Of a DNA stretch of 64,000 bases, positions 18,183 to 26,946 are shown piece by piece. A program made the position numbers and the translations under genes. Source of the stretch: Candidatus Krumholzibacteriia bacterium (lineage in GTDB: Bacteria > Krumholzibacteriota > Krumholzibacteriia > LZORAL124-64-63); NCBI GenBank assembly GCA_016744705.1, contig JADGDU010000019.1, positions 36,035-100,034 on the forward strand, written 5' to 3'. The notes below the pieces were generated by a model. That model had not been told where the DNA came from and ran no database searches. It worked only from the letters and a program-made list of their open reading frames with translations. Every line of letters begins with the position of its first letter. Position 1 is the stretch's first letter.

Positions 18183-19769
18183 CTAGGCCTTGCTGAGCCG
18201 TTCTCTCATCTTTTCAGAAGATTGCTCAAACTGTTGGCCAGCACTGCTCAAGGTTGCCCGGTATACCAACAAAGCTATCCCCGCAAGCACGGCCATGCCC
18301 AACACCGGCGACCACCACGTTCCCATCCAAGCCATAGCAAAATACACACCCACCGGCAGCAACCAAAGCAAGGCTGCGAGAATGAGCGCCAGGGTCCCAC
18401 CAGTCTGTTCCTTAGAATCGAAATTGAAGAAAGCCCGAAGTGCTGGAGAGTTGATGGAAGCCATATTCCCTCCGACAGTGGTCAGCAAACAAACGGCCAT
18501 CGTGGCCAGGATGGTGACTAAAGCCAGCATGGCTTCTCCCTTAAGCAAACCGGCCAAAATAAGAGGAGCAATGTGTACGGCAACGACCATAAAATATGCC
18601 AGATTTTTGGCCAGAATGATTTGGCGGCCACTCAAAGGCAAGAGGCGGTAACGGTCGGCACCGGGTCCATCCAACCCAAAATTATTCAAGGGAATGGCAG
18701 ATTCGTTGAAGACAATATTCATGACTCCCAAAGGCAGAACATAAAGGGCGTGGTCAGGCCGAATAAGGATCCAGGCCAGGCCGATCAGGCCCATGCTCAC
18801 CCCCATCAAATGGTCCAAAGTGCGGGTCAGATACCGCAATTCTTTGACCACCATGGGCCCCACTTCGGAAGACAAAAACCGAGGCACGCCAATGGGGCGG
18901 CCCGTGCTTTTGCGGCCACCCAAACTGCTGGGAGGATGGAGCATCACTCGGCGCAGGCTGAAAAGAGCCAAACCTGAGCTCAAGACAGCCGCCGCACAGA
19001 CCAGAAACAATCCCCCAAGGCCATGATGGCCTTCCGCCGTGGAAGAAACCCAAACCGAGGGTGAAAGGAAGCGGAATTGAGTCAACAATCCTGAACTGCC
19101 ATCTTCATTGAAGAGCAGCACACTGCGGTCCCCAAGGGAGAAAAATATTTCGCCATCGGTGGTGGAAAAATCACCCATGATGATGCCAAAGAACGGGATC
19201 GACAAAAGCAGCGCCAAAACCATCATCATTTCACGTCCCCGCCGGGAAGTGAAGAGGGCGCTGCTGAATAATTCCACACTCCAGGCCAGCATGGAGCTGA
19301 AAACAAGGAAAAGAAGTCCGGCGACCGATCCCAGAACCGGGCTGGGGCAAGCCAGCAAAGGCAAGAGGGCCATCAGAGAAGCGCCCAGCAAAATCCAATA
19401 CACCGGCTGCACCAACCGGCTCATCAACCCAATGGATACAAGATCGAAATTACTGAGGGGAAATTGCCCCATGCGCGTGGGTTGCAGGCCGCGCCCTTCA
19501 GCAGTGGTGGATCCTACCATGATGGGAATGAGAAACCAGCCCATCATCACGGCACTCAGATTGGCCTCCAGAATCATGAGTCCTTGGGCAAAAGAATCGC
19601 CGCGCATGGATTTGATGGCCACAATGCTGCCCACCATAATGCCAATAAATCCGAAAAAAGCCATACCCATGACCATTGTGGTATTGGCCCCATGCCAGAC
19701 GCCTTTTTGTTCCAGCTTGCGCCACCAGGCTTTCCACATGTAGGGCAGCAGGGAAATGGCTACAGCCAT
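18183..19769 (-). CDS. ABC transporter permease (multi-pass membrane protein)
   Basis: 528 residues with about ten to twelve hydrophobic segments, including MVMGMAFFGFIGIMVGSIVA near the start and LALILAALLWLLPVGVYFAM near the end. No known domain is sure, but its start overlaps the end of the ATPase gene by ten bases, as is usual for the permease of an ABC-2-like exporter. Substrate is not evident; the decarboxylase gene at the head of the operon suggests a product of that enzyme (inference). The short gap to the convergent acyl-CoA synthetase holds no visible terminator. Confidence 0.75.
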   Translation of the reverse strand: MAVAISLLPYMWKAWWRKLEQKGVWHGANTTMVMGMAFFGFIGIMVGSIVAIKSMRGDSFAQGLMILEANLSAVMMGWFLIPIMVGSTTAEGRGLQPTRMGQFPLSNFDLVSIGLMSRLVQPVYWILLGASLMALLPLLACPSPVLGSVAGLLFLVFSSMLAWSVELFSSALFTSRRGREMMMVLALLLSIPFFGIIMGDFSTTDGEIFFSLGDRSVLLFNEDGSSGLLTQFRFLSPSVWVSSTAEGHHGLGGLFLVCAAAVLSSGLALFSLRRVMLHPPSSLGGRKSTGRPIGVPRFLSSEVGPMVVKELRYLTRTLDHLMGVSMGLIGLAWILIRPDHALYVLPLGVMNIVFNESAIPLNNFGLDGPGADRYRLLPLSGRQIILAKNLAYFMVVAVHIAPLILAGLLKGEAMLALVTILATMAVCLLTTVGGNMASINSPALRAFFNFDSKEQTGGTLALILAALLWLLPVGVYFAMAWMGTWWSPVLGMAVLAGIALLVYRATLSSAGQQFEQSSEKMRERLSKA

Positions 19770-20509
19770 GGCAGATCCAGTTCGGATTCCAGGGCAGAGT
19801 CACCGGCAGCCTGAACAAAAGCCTCTTCGAGGGTGCGGCCTCCAGCAGCCAGGGCATCCATGGAGGAATTGAGGGCGATTTCTCCTTCTACAATGATGGC
19901 CACATGATCCACCAGTTTTTCAATGATTTCGAGAATGTGGGAGGTGAGGAAAATGGTGGTTCCACTTTGGGACATTCTCTGCAGCAGGCTGCGCAAAACC
20001 TTGCTGGCCAGGGGGTCGATGCCTTCAAAAGGTTCATCCAAAAACAGGATGCTGGGTTTGTGGATCAAAGCCATGGCCAGGGCCAGTTTTTTGCGCATGC
20101 CGTGAGACGAGTCTCCGGCAAAGGTGCCCCTTTCATCCCAAAGACCCATGACCGTTAGCAGATCCTGGGAGCGGGTGAGGGTGTCATCTTTGTTGAGTCC
20201 ATAAATGCGGCCCACCATGGTCAAATGCTCCAGCATGGATAGCCGGTCAAAGAGGGCCAGGTCATCAGGCACCACACCAATGCTCTGTTTCGCAGCCAAA
20301 GCGTTGGTGACGATGGAATGACCAGCCAGAATGGCATCGCCGCTGGTGGGTGCCAGCAATCCGGTGATCATGCGAATGGTGGTGGTTTTTCCGGCGCCAT
20401 TGGGGCCCAGGAAACCAAAAAACGAGCCCTCGGGCACATCCAAAGAGATGCCCTTAACGGCTTCTTTTGAGCCAAAGGATTTTTTCAGGTCTTTAATCTC
20501 TATGGTCAT
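19760..20509 (-). CDS. ABC transporter ATP-binding protein
   Basis: 249 residues. Walker A GPNGAGKTT (about residue 37), signature region DSSHGMRKKLALAMAL, Walker B ILFLDEPFEGID and the switch histidine in TSHILE are all present. The signature is the SHGMRKK variant common in two-component ABC-2/NatA-type exporters rather than LSGGQ. I chose ATG 20509, with GGGAG five bases upstream; the frame is open to 20530. It lies 17 bases behind the decarboxylase gene and overlaps the permease gene. Confidence 0.9.
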   Translation of the reverse strand: MTIEIKDLKKSFGSKEAVKGISLDVPEGSFFGFLGPNGAGKTTTIRMITGLLAPTSGDAILAGHSIVTNALAAKQSIGVVPDDLALFDRLSMLEHLTMVGRIYGLNKDDTLTRSQDLLTVMGLWDERGTFAGDSSHGMRKKLALAMALIHKPSILFLDEPFEGIDPLASKVLRSLLQRMSQSGTTIFLTSHILEIIEKLVDHVAIIVEGEIALNSSMDALAAGGRTLEEAFVQAAGDSALESELDLPWL

Positions 20510-20526
20510 TATTTCTCCCTGTGGGC

Positions 20527-21681
20527 TCAATCAATAAAAACAAACTTGGGTGGCTCAAAACCGTTAAAACGGGTGGACTCAGAAAATGTATAAGCGCCCA
20601 TACTGCCGGCAATGAGCAAATCGTCCAGGTGCATTTCAGGCAATTCCACGGTGCAGATTTCTCCCGCCGAATCCCGCGAAAAAACATCGATGGAATCGCA
20701 GGTGGGGCCCGCCAGCACATAAGGTGTTGGGGATCCCTGGGTGTTGGTCCGCCAAGGGAATTTCATCTGGTAGAGTAAAACTTCCATGAAGCTACCATAA
20801 GTTCCATCATCAAAATAGAGCCAGTTACGCCCATGGCGTACCGACTCAGAGATGACCTTGGTCACCAGAATCATGGCGTCGCCAACGATGGCCCGACCCG
20901 GCTCAGCCATAAGATCACAGGTGCGTCCGCTACCTTCGCCAAACAGTTTGCGGTAGTGCTCCCGGATGGTGCGGCACAGTCCCGGGATGTCGATCTCCTC
21001 ATCAATGTAGCGCACGGGAAAACCGCCACCGATATCAATGGTTTTCAAAGTGATGCCCACCTTGGCGGCTTCGTCAAAAATTCCACGAGTGGTGTTGAGG
21101 GCTTCTACATAACGTTGGGGGTCAAGGCATTGGCTGCCCACATGAAAACTGATGCCCCGGGGTACCAGGCCTTGATCCCTGGCCGCTTGCAAAAGGGGTA
21201 TGGCCTCGGCAATGTCGGCCCCAAACTTATGGCTCAAATGGGCCACACTGCCTTCGTTGGAAACGATAATGCGCAGGTGCACTTTGGCACCGGGAGCATG
21301 CCGGGCAATTTGGGTGATTTCCGAATGGTTGTCGAACGTGAAATCATCGAGGCCAATGCTGTGGGCATAGGCAATCTGCTTGGGGTCTTTGACCGTATCG
21401 GCAAAAATGAGATCTTCAGCAGGATCGGCTCCCGCAGCTATGGCGGCCAGGATCTCCCCCTTGGAGGCCACATCAAAACCGGCACCGGCTTCTTTGAGAG
21501 CTTGCAGAATTTCATGACAGGGGTTGGCCTTCATGGCGTAAAAAAACTTTACGGCAGGCAGGCCGTCGTCCAGGCGTTTGAAATTCTCGATGATCTTTTT
21601 CCGGCTGACCACGTAGATGGGGGTGCCGTGTTGTTGGACCAGTTCTTCGATGGTTTCTAGGGAGAGATCGAAGGGATTCAT
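20527..21681 (-). CDS. PLP-dependent ornithine/lysine decarboxylase-like enzyme (fold type III)
   Basis: 384 residues. PLP-binding Lys51 in FYAMKANP, the active-site strand HVGSQC, a glycine-rich phosphate-binding stretch (IDIGGGFPVRY) and AEPGRAIVG are all in place. The C-terminal GPTCDSID (Cys328-Asp329) is the substrate-side signature of the eukaryotic-type ornithine/lysine decarboxylases rather than of diaminopimelate or arginine decarboxylases. It would make putrescine or cadaverine, the first step of polyamine synthesis. It starts the ATPase-permease operon on the minus strand. Carboxynorspermidine decarboxylase is less likely because it lacks this signature. Confidence 0.88.
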   Translation of the reverse strand: MNPFDLSLETIEELVQQHGTPIYVVSRKKIIENFKRLDDGLPAVKFFYAMKANPCHEILQALKEAGAGFDVASKGEILAAIAAGADPAEDLIFADTVKDPKQIAYAHSIGLDDFTFDNHSEITQIARHAPGAKVHLRIIVSNEGSVAHLSHKFGADIAEAIPLLQAARDQGLVPRGISFHVGSQCLDPQRYVEALNTTRGIFDEAAKVGITLKTIDIGGGFPVRYIDEEIDIPGLCRTIREHYRKLFGEGSGRTCDLMAEPGRAIVGDAMILVTKVISESVRHGRNWLYFDDGTYGSFMEVLLYQMKFPWRTNTQGSPTPYVLAGPTCDSIDVFSRDSAGEICTVELPEMHLDDLLIAGSMGAYTFSESTRFNGFEPPKFVFID

Positions 21682-21768
21682 CAATAAACCATTTCCTGCG
21701 AGGTTTTAATAAGGACAAGAACCAAGACCCACATCCTAATTGCGATCCGAACTCACCTCAAGACAAAG

Positions 21769-21790
21769 GTTGTGCCTTTGAAATTGTGTC
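21769..21790 (+). repeat. Left terminal inverted repeat of the insertion sequence
   Basis: Pairs with 22971-22992 at 19 of 22 positions. It lies 43 bases beyond the transposase stop codon. Confidence 0.8.
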
Positions 21791-21833
21791 TATCTTCAGT
21801 CCGTCTTGCTAAACAATTGGCAAAGGGGGCTTT

Positions 21834-22943
21834 CTAAAATGCGAACCTCAACTCATGGTGCCGTTCATGCTCAACACCTCTCGTGCTAACAGTGCCCTCA
21901 TAATATTCCGCCCAACGAGGAGGTAGCTCAATCTGAGTCCGGAACAACCTCTTCTCCAACAGCTCCTCAACCTCCAGCCGTGCATCCATCATTCCCCGAA
22001 CCATCGCAGGGGTGGGACTATCTCCTTTCTTTTCACGCCGACCTTTCATGTAATTTCGCCATACCAACAAGATGGCTAACCGGGCTGCACTGGCCTGTCG
22101 CCGTTTCGACCAGGCAATCGTTTCTCTCTTGTGGTTGGCGTTGGAATGACGGATCAGAAGGTCCAATAAATTCACCTCCCAAAGGGGATTTCTGCTATCC
22201 CGATGATTGCTACCGGGGGAAATGCGATGATCAATAGAAATCTTTAACCGCTTTATTGATCGGCGGTAAGCCGGATGGTCATCGCTGTGAACAAGAGCTG
22301 CCCGTTGCTTGCCCAAAGTCACTTCCAACAACTCCTTCATATCATTTTCAATGGCTTTGGGATTAGGCCGCCCCAACAGTTTCTCCAAATCCTTTCGCCT
22401 TTCCTTTTGTAGTGCTGTCATTCGGCCTTTGCGGCGCAATTCACTGTCAGTGAAGTAGACAAAGAAATCGGTTTCTTTTTCTACAGCCACGTGGTGGTGG
22501 ATCGGATGGTATTGGCTTAACTCAAATGATTCAAAGCCATCGACGGCGGCAACTTTTACTGGTGGGGCGTTTTTCATTTGCACTTGATGATAAAGTAGAG
22601 AGTGTCTGCCCAACCTGGCGATATGCCGGTTGATAGTCTCGGGAGCGACCTTGAGGTCCCGGGCAATTTGACGGTTCGCCATACCACCGACCGTCTTCAT
22701 GATGATCTTTTCATCGAGGTCTGGGCGCTTTTGCCAGTAATTTTGTGAGAACGTCTGGGTGCTGAAGCTTCTTTTGCAGGCCTTGCATAGAAACCGCTGT
22801 ACACAGTGTGGAGGATTCTGTCTACGGTAGTAGCCAATCAACTTAACTGGCCACTGCTCAGTGGGGCCATTGTGGTATAAGCACTTAGGGTTTGGGCAGA
22901 AGGGGGGAGTCCATGATTCGGGTGTTCGTTTTATAGTATTCAT
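21834..22943 (-). CDS. IS1-like transposase
   Basis: 369 residues. An N-terminal zinc ribbon (CPNPKC ... CVQRFLCKACKRSF) is followed by an HTH (GGMANRQIARDLKVAPETIN) and then a DDE-type catalytic core: Asp in AAVDGFESF, Asp in VHSDDHPAY, and the final acidic part in NPLWEVNLLD followed by RETIAWSKR. The last motif and the ribbon-HTH order resemble the InsA-InsB arrangement of IS1, here as one uninterrupted gene. I chose ATG 22943; the frame is open to 22964. No Shine-Dalgarno sequence is visible and a hairpin stands directly upstream. The frame is intact. Confidence 0.85.
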   Translation of the reverse strand: MNTIKRTPESWTPPFCPNPKCLYHNGPTEQWPVKLIGYYRRQNPPHCVQRFLCKACKRSFSTQTFSQNYWQKRPDLDEKIIMKTVGGMANRQIARDLKVAPETINRHIARLGRHSLLYHQVQMKNAPPVKVAAVDGFESFELSQYHPIHHHVAVEKETDFFVYFTDSELRRKGRMTALQKERRKDLEKLLGRPNPKAIENDMKELLEVTLGKQRAALVHSDDHPAYRRSIKRLKISIDHRISPGSNHRDSRNPLWEVNLLDLLIRHSNANHKRETIAWSKRRQASAARLAILLVWRNYMKGRREKKGDSPTPAMVRGMMDARLEVEELLEKRLFRTQIELPPRWAEYYEGTVSTRGVEHERHHELRFAF

Positions 22944-22944
22944 A

Positions 22945-22972
22945 TCTGGTCTGTGGCAAAGCACAGACCAGA
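22945..22972. repeat. Hairpin directly upstream of the transposase start
   Basis: An 11-bp perfect stem (TCTGGTCTGTG/CACAGACCAGA) around six bases, lying one base ahead of the transposase ATG and overlapping the right inverted repeat of the element by two bases. It would be part of the transposase mRNA leader and could hold down translation. Confidence 0.7.
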
Positions 22973-22992
22973 CACAAATTTAGAGGCACAAC
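22971..22992 (-). repeat. Right terminal inverted repeat of the insertion sequence
   Basis: Pairs with 21769-21790 at 19 of 22 positions. Its outer end meets the TGA stop of the beta-propeller gene with no gap. Confidence 0.8.
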
Positions 22993-24288
22993 TCAAGGCA
23001 ACCGGTAGAAAACTACTTCGTAGGGGCGGGGTTCTTCGTCCTCATCTTCATCAATGTTCCCCGATACCCCACTGACCATAACCATCTGCATCCCCCCTCC
23101 ACCAGAAGTGGTGGTGCGCTCAGGAGCGTTTTGCGCTTCTTTAAAAACGAGCAGGTGGTTGTCCAGGATGCGAAAGTTATCCCGCTGGGGATCGTAGTCA
23201 GCCTGAATGCAAATGCGCTTGGTGTATTTTCCGTCCTGGCTGAAAACATCAAAATAGCCGATGGCGCCATCTGGACAGTCGCGGTCCCCTTGGCTGTTCT
23301 GCACCCAGAGGTCGCCATTGGGGCGACTGAAGGCATCGCTGATATTCCGGGCCAGTTCAGGCACTGGAACAACTTCCATATCAATAAAGCGCTTACGGAG
23401 CTCTTTCTGCTGCTTTTTATCCTGTTCAATTTCTTTGTCGGTGCGCCTGACGGGTTCATAATCCCGGCGGATCATCATTTCTGGTTTTCCGTCGGTGCCA
23501 TAAATTTCCAAATTGTATTGCTGCTTGTCCTTAAAAACCACCACCCGGCCGGCGCGGTCCATGGCCCAGTAGCGGGCAAAATCGCTGTCCTCATCACCTA
23601 GGGTCAGGCTGCCGCCTTCTTGTTCCTGAGAGTCGCTGAAAATAACATGGAGGGTATTGCCATCGAGGCCGTATCGGGCCAGGGAGTTGGTGGAAGTGAG
23701 ACTCCCATCGTCGAAATCCATGATTGTCTGGCCGATGACCACACTGTTCTTATCGGCGGCCATTTTTCCGATGTTCTGCATGACGGAGCCGGTTTCTTCG
23801 CCAAAGGAATAGCGAGGCCCGGGTTGGCCTTCACGCCCCATGGTGACAATTCGACCCGGCATCATCTCGAAAATACCCAGTTTGCCATCAGGCATGAAAA
23901 TCATGTTCAAAATGTTGCGGAACTCTCCTGGCCCATCGCCTTCACGTCCCAGGTTGTCCACAATCTCGCCATCAGGGGCCACCTTGTAGATGGTGGTCAG
24001 ATGGGAGTCCAGCAGGTAGGTGTTTCCCTCTTCATCCACCAGGCCGTCGGCTATCAAGCCAAAGATGGTTTCCTGTTCGTCTTCTTCGTGACCCAGGCGC
24101 CACATCTCTTCGGCCATAAGGGTCTGGTCATCTTCCATGGGGTGGGCGGGGTTGTTCACCAAAGGCCAGCCGTTTTCTTCACTCGCGGTTCCGCTCCAAC
24201 TGGGGGCGGCCGCGCTTCCGGCTATGGTCAGAAACGAAAAAACGAGCACGAGGGCCGGTTGCCAGAGTGATGTTACGCGGATATTCAT
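22993..24288 (-). CDS. Secreted 6-bladed beta-propeller protein
   Basis: 431 residues with a signal peptide ending AGSAAA. The sequence GREGDGPGEF and the spacing of the blades (YKVAPDGEIV, YGTDGKPEM, FDVFSQDGKY) are those of the 6-bladed beta-propeller (NHL-like) family common in Bacteroidetes and relatives. A Glu/Lys/Gln-rich helix (about 290-315) interrupts the propeller. It ends in a glycine-rich and acidic tail, and its TGA stop adjoins the insertion sequence, whose probable target duplication covers that stop, so the true C-terminus may be original. It is divergent from the histidine kinase gene, sharing the region with phased GTTAA repeats, so it may be a target of that two-component system. 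Function unknown. Confidence 0.75.
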   Translation of the reverse strand: MNIRVTSLWQPALVLVFSFLTIAGSAAAPSWSGTASEENGWPLVNNPAHPMEDDQTLMAEEMWRLGHEEDEQETIFGLIADGLVDEEGNTYLLDSHLTTIYKVAPDGEIVDNLGREGDGPGEFRNILNMIFMPDGKLGIFEMMPGRIVTMGREGQPGPRYSFGEETGSVMQNIGKMAADKNSVVIGQTIMDFDDGSLTSTNSLARYGLDGNTLHVIFSDSQEQEGGSLTLGDEDSDFARYWAMDRAGRVVVFKDKQQYNLEIYGTDGKPEMMIRRDYEPVRRTDKEIEQDKKQQKELRKRFIDMEVVPVPELARNISDAFSRPNGDLWVQNSQGDRDCPDGAIGYFDVFSQDGKYTKRICIQADYDPQRDNFRILDNHLLVFKEAQNAPERTTTSGGGGMQMVMVSGVSGNIDEDEDEEPRPYEVVFYRLP

Positions 24289-24360
24289 GAACTTCTCCCA
24301 AGGGTTACAGGTGTTAATTCAGGTAAGACCCAATCTAAGGCCGTTGCTTCATACACTTCA

Positions 24361-24400
24361 GTTAACAGTTGTGAGTTTCTGTTAATAAATGTTAAGAAAC
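24361..24400. promoter_or_regulatory. Phased GTTAA repeats, candidate response-regulator operator
   Basis: GTTAA begins at 24361, 24381 and 24391, with a weaker GTGAG at 24371: four units on a strict 10-base spacing, i.e. on one face of the helix. OmpR/PhoB-type regulators bind direct repeats of about 10-11 bp. The site lies between the divergent beta-propeller gene and the kinase-regulator operon. TTAACAG and CTGTTAA also form an inverted pair inside it. Confidence 0.5.
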
Positions 24401-24446
24401 CGACTTGGGCTGGTGATTGCATTGGGTTTCGGGTTATTCTGGGGGC

Positions 24447-25922
24447 ATGAAACAGCAACCCAAACGATTATGGATCACGATCCTGATGATGGCCCTGGCC
24501 ATGTCAGGCCTGGTTCTGGTGCAAGCGCAGCTTCTGCGCAATGCCTGGCAATTGAAAGAACAGGCCTTTGATCGCAATGCTCAGGCGGCCCTGTCTCTGA
24601 CCGTACAGCAATTGGAGTCAGGAGATTTTACCGAGGAAGCAGTGGCCATCATGGACCATACGGTTTCTCCAGATTTTGATAGTGCCGAAATCTTTTTCAA
24701 GCGCTTCACCACCGATGAGAACTTCCCCTCCAGAACCGCCTTCATCGCCATGGACTCCCTGGAGGTTTCGAGCCAGAGGTTAGAAGTCTTTCTCTCTGGA
24801 GATCGCAACGAAAGAATACACCAGGTGGTGAGTGAATTGTTGGTGCTGGAGCCTCGTCCGTTTGACCAGCGTGCCAACCTTGCGGACATCGATTCTCTGT
24901 TGGTGGTGAATTTAGAGTCGGTGGGCATTAGCGTGCAACCCTCTTTTGCCGTGAAGGGCAGCACTCAGGATTCACTGATTATGGCCAACGTAGCTCCTGC
25001 TACTTTTCCCGAAAAAATTGCACCTTACCAGGCCAGGCTTTTTCCCTTGGATTTTATGCCGCCCTCGTTTGATTTGTATCTCTGGTTTCCCGGCCGCACC
25101 CAATTTTTACGTAGCCAGATCTGGCCTTTAGCCTTGGCCTCGTTGGTCTTCATGGTGGTGGTGCTGGTTAGTTTTTGGTTGAACCTGCGTTTGATAGCAG
25201 AACAACAGCGAGCCGCCGCTTCCATGGTCGATTTCATCAACAACATGACCCACGAATTCAAAACACCCATCTCCACCGTGCACCTGGCCAGTGAAGCCAT
25301 CGCCGGTGAAGAGTTCCAAGACCTTCCTGAGTCATTGCAGCGCTATAACAGCATGATTCGCCAGGAAGTGGGACGCATGAGCAGGCATGCCGAACGCATC
25401 CTCCAGTTTGCCTATCTTGAAGAGGGGGACTTTGTTGCCGATGGTGGTGTGGTGGCTATGCACCAGGTGATCAGCGAATCCTGTGATGCCTTTCGGTTGG
25501 CTGTTACCAGCGCTGATGGTCAACTGGATCTGCAACTTGCTGCGGAGAATGATCTGGTCGCTGGTGATGGTGCTCATTTGGCCAACATCGTGACCAACCT
25601 GGTTGACAATGCCATCAAATATTCGCCAGGCGCACCGCTGCTCCGGGTCACCTCCAGCCTCAGGTCTGCATGGTTTGTGTTGGAAGTTGCTGACAGCGGG
25701 CTGGGCATTGCTCCCCAGGACCAAAAACGTATCTTCGAGCGCTACTTCCGTTGTTCCACCGGAGACCGTCACGACGTGAAGGGTTTTGGCCTGGGGTTGA
25801 GCTATGTGAAATTGTTGGTGGCGGCCCACAAGGGGCGCCTGGAATTGGAGAGCCAGGTGGGGAACGGAACCACCATTCGGGTGCTCTTACCATTGCACCA
25901 AGCGGAGCTAAAAAATGGATGA
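24447..25922 (+). CDS. Membrane sensor histidine kinase
   Basis: 491 residues. Two membrane helices (about 8-30 and about 220-240, LALASLVFMVVVLVSFWLN) flank a periplasmic sensor domain of about 190 residues. The H-box is MTHEFKTPISTV, followed by the N-box LVDNAIKYSP, G1 DSGLGI and G2 GFGLGLSYVK. The layout matches the RprX-like kinases of Bacteroidetes. I chose ATG 24447 (GGGGG upstream); TTG 24417 is the outer limit. The stop overlaps the start of the response regulator gene, so the two make a pair. Confidence 0.9.
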   Translation: MKQQPKRLWITILMMALAMSGLVLVQAQLLRNAWQLKEQAFDRNAQAALSLTVQQLESGDFTEEAVAIMDHTVSPDFDSAEIFFKRFTTDENFPSRTAFIAMDSLEVSSQRLEVFLSGDRNERIHQVVSELLVLEPRPFDQRANLADIDSLLVVNLESVGISVQPSFAVKGSTQDSLIMANVAPATFPEKIAPYQARLFPLDFMPPSFDLYLWFPGRTQFLRSQIWPLALASLVFMVVVLVSFWLNLRLIAEQQRAAASMVDFINNMTHEFKTPISTVHLASEAIAGEEFQDLPESLQRYNSMIRQEVGRMSRHAERILQFAYLEEGDFVADGGVVAMHQVISESCDAFRLAVTSADGQLDLQLAAENDLVAGDGAHLANIVTNLVDNAIKYSPGAPLLRVTSSLRSAWFVLEVADSGLGIAPQDQKRIFERYFRCSTGDRHDVKGFGLGLSYVKLLVAAHKGRLELESQVGNGTTIRVLLPLHQAELKNG

Positions 25923-26601
25923 ACAAGGGCGCCTGCTGCTTCTGGAAGACGACCCCAACCTGGGCCTCATCGTGGAAGAATCTCTCACCAAAGCCGGCTT
26001 TGGCGTTCAGTTGGTTCGGGATGGCCAAGCCGGTCTCAGGGCCTTGGAGGAAAACACCTTCGACCTTTGCCTGGTGGATGTGATGATGCCGGTGCTGGAT
26101 GGGTTTTCTTTTGCCCGCCTGGCCCGGGAAAAAGTCCCCGATATCCCATTGATTTTCCTGACAGCCCGCTCACTGATCAAAGATAAAACCGAAGGATTCA
26201 AAATCGGTTGCGACGACTATCTCACCAAGCCATTCAGCATGGAAGAGTTGTTGCTTCGCATTGAGGCCGTCTTAAGGCGATCTGGCAGTGTCGTGGAATT
26301 GCCCCAGGCCGTGTCTTTGGGACTGTTCCGCTACCATACCAGGGAACGCACTTTGGAGGGCCAGGGCGAGGTCCGCAATTTGACTGACAAAGAAGCCGAC
26401 CTTCTGGAATTGCTCTACCGCCACCGCAATCAAACGCTGGAGCGCTCCCAGGCCTTGTTGAGTATTTGGGGTGATGATAGTTACCACTGTGGCCGCAGCA
26501 TGGATGTCTTTGTCTCACGGCTGCGCAAGTACCTGGCTGGTGATGAAAGCGTGGAAATCAGAACGGTGCACGGCCAGGGATTAAAGCTACTGATTCCCTA
26601 G
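25915..26601 (+). CDS. OmpR/PhoB-family response regulator
   Basis: 228 residues. Receiver domain with LEDDP (acidic pocket), phospho-Asp in LVDVMMPVLDG and Lys in LTKPFSMEE, then a winged-helix DNA-binding domain (about 130-228; LTDKEADLLELLYRHRNQ, and the recognition helix in SMDVFVSRLRKYL). It overlaps the kinase gene by eight bases. It most likely binds the phased repeats at 24361-24400 and so controls its own operon and the divergent beta-propeller gene. Confidence 0.92.
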   Translation: MDEQGRLLLLEDDPNLGLIVEESLTKAGFGVQLVRDGQAGLRALEENTFDLCLVDVMMPVLDGFSFARLAREKVPDIPLIFLTARSLIKDKTEGFKIGCDDYLTKPFSMEELLLRIEAVLRRSGSVVELPQAVSLGLFRYHTRERTLEGQGEVRNLTDKEADLLELLYRHRNQTLERSQALLSIWGDDSYHCGRSMDVFVSRLRKYLAGDESVEIRTVHGQGLKLLIP

Positions 26602-26946
26602 CACTTTGAGCACCTACAAAAAATCTGACCAATCCTCCCAGTGTGTTGGGTTTACATACGTTTATCCCCTTGACTTTTTTATGGATTTCTGTAATGATAT
26701 GGTCAAGGTCAGGCGCCAGTCTGGCTTTCAAGTGGGGATGCTTGAATTACATTTTTTATATTTACGCCAAAACCAAAGGGTCCCCTTTATAGGTTGTTCT
26801 GTGCTGTGCATAGATTCCGGGGGTCGTTGCTTTATTGCTCAAGGGCGAGGGGCAGGGTGGCGATTCCCGGTTCTTATTGACACTGGAAATCGTTTTGATC
26901 AATTTTCCTTCACCATTTAACAGGACTCCCCAACAGAAAGCTCCCC
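26602..26946. other. Intergenic stretch without a convincing gene
   Basis: 345 bases. A weak plus-strand frame (26606-26920) has a TTG start, no ribosome binding site and an unlikely composition, so I do not call it. Two perfect or near -35 boxes are present: TTGACT at 26669 and TTGACA at 26877; the second is placed to serve dsrC but its -10 (TCAATT) is poor. No terminator hairpin follows the response regulator gene. Confidence 0.5.

Larger units (their letters stand above)
21769..22992. mobile_element. Complete IS1-like insertion sequence with terminal inverted repeats
   Basis: About 1.22 kb. The ends 21769-21790 and 22971-22992 are inverted repeats matching at 19 of 22 bases (outer part GTTGTGCC in both). 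Between them is a single transposase gene. Just outside lie TCAAGACAA (21758-21766) and TCAAGGCAA (22993-23001), nine-base direct repeats with one mismatch that could be the target duplication; the left copy is two bases away from the repeat end. Nine-base duplications fit the IS1 family. The insertion point falls at the stop codon of the downstream beta-propeller gene. Confidence 0.85.

Noticed and set aside
20833..21660. 275-residue plus-strand frame over the decarboxylase
   Set aside because: It lies antisense to a gene with a complete set of family motifs.
26606..26920. Possible 104-residue gene in the gap after the response regulator
   Set aside because: TTG start, no ribosome binding site and an unlikely composition (many Cys, Phe and Arg).
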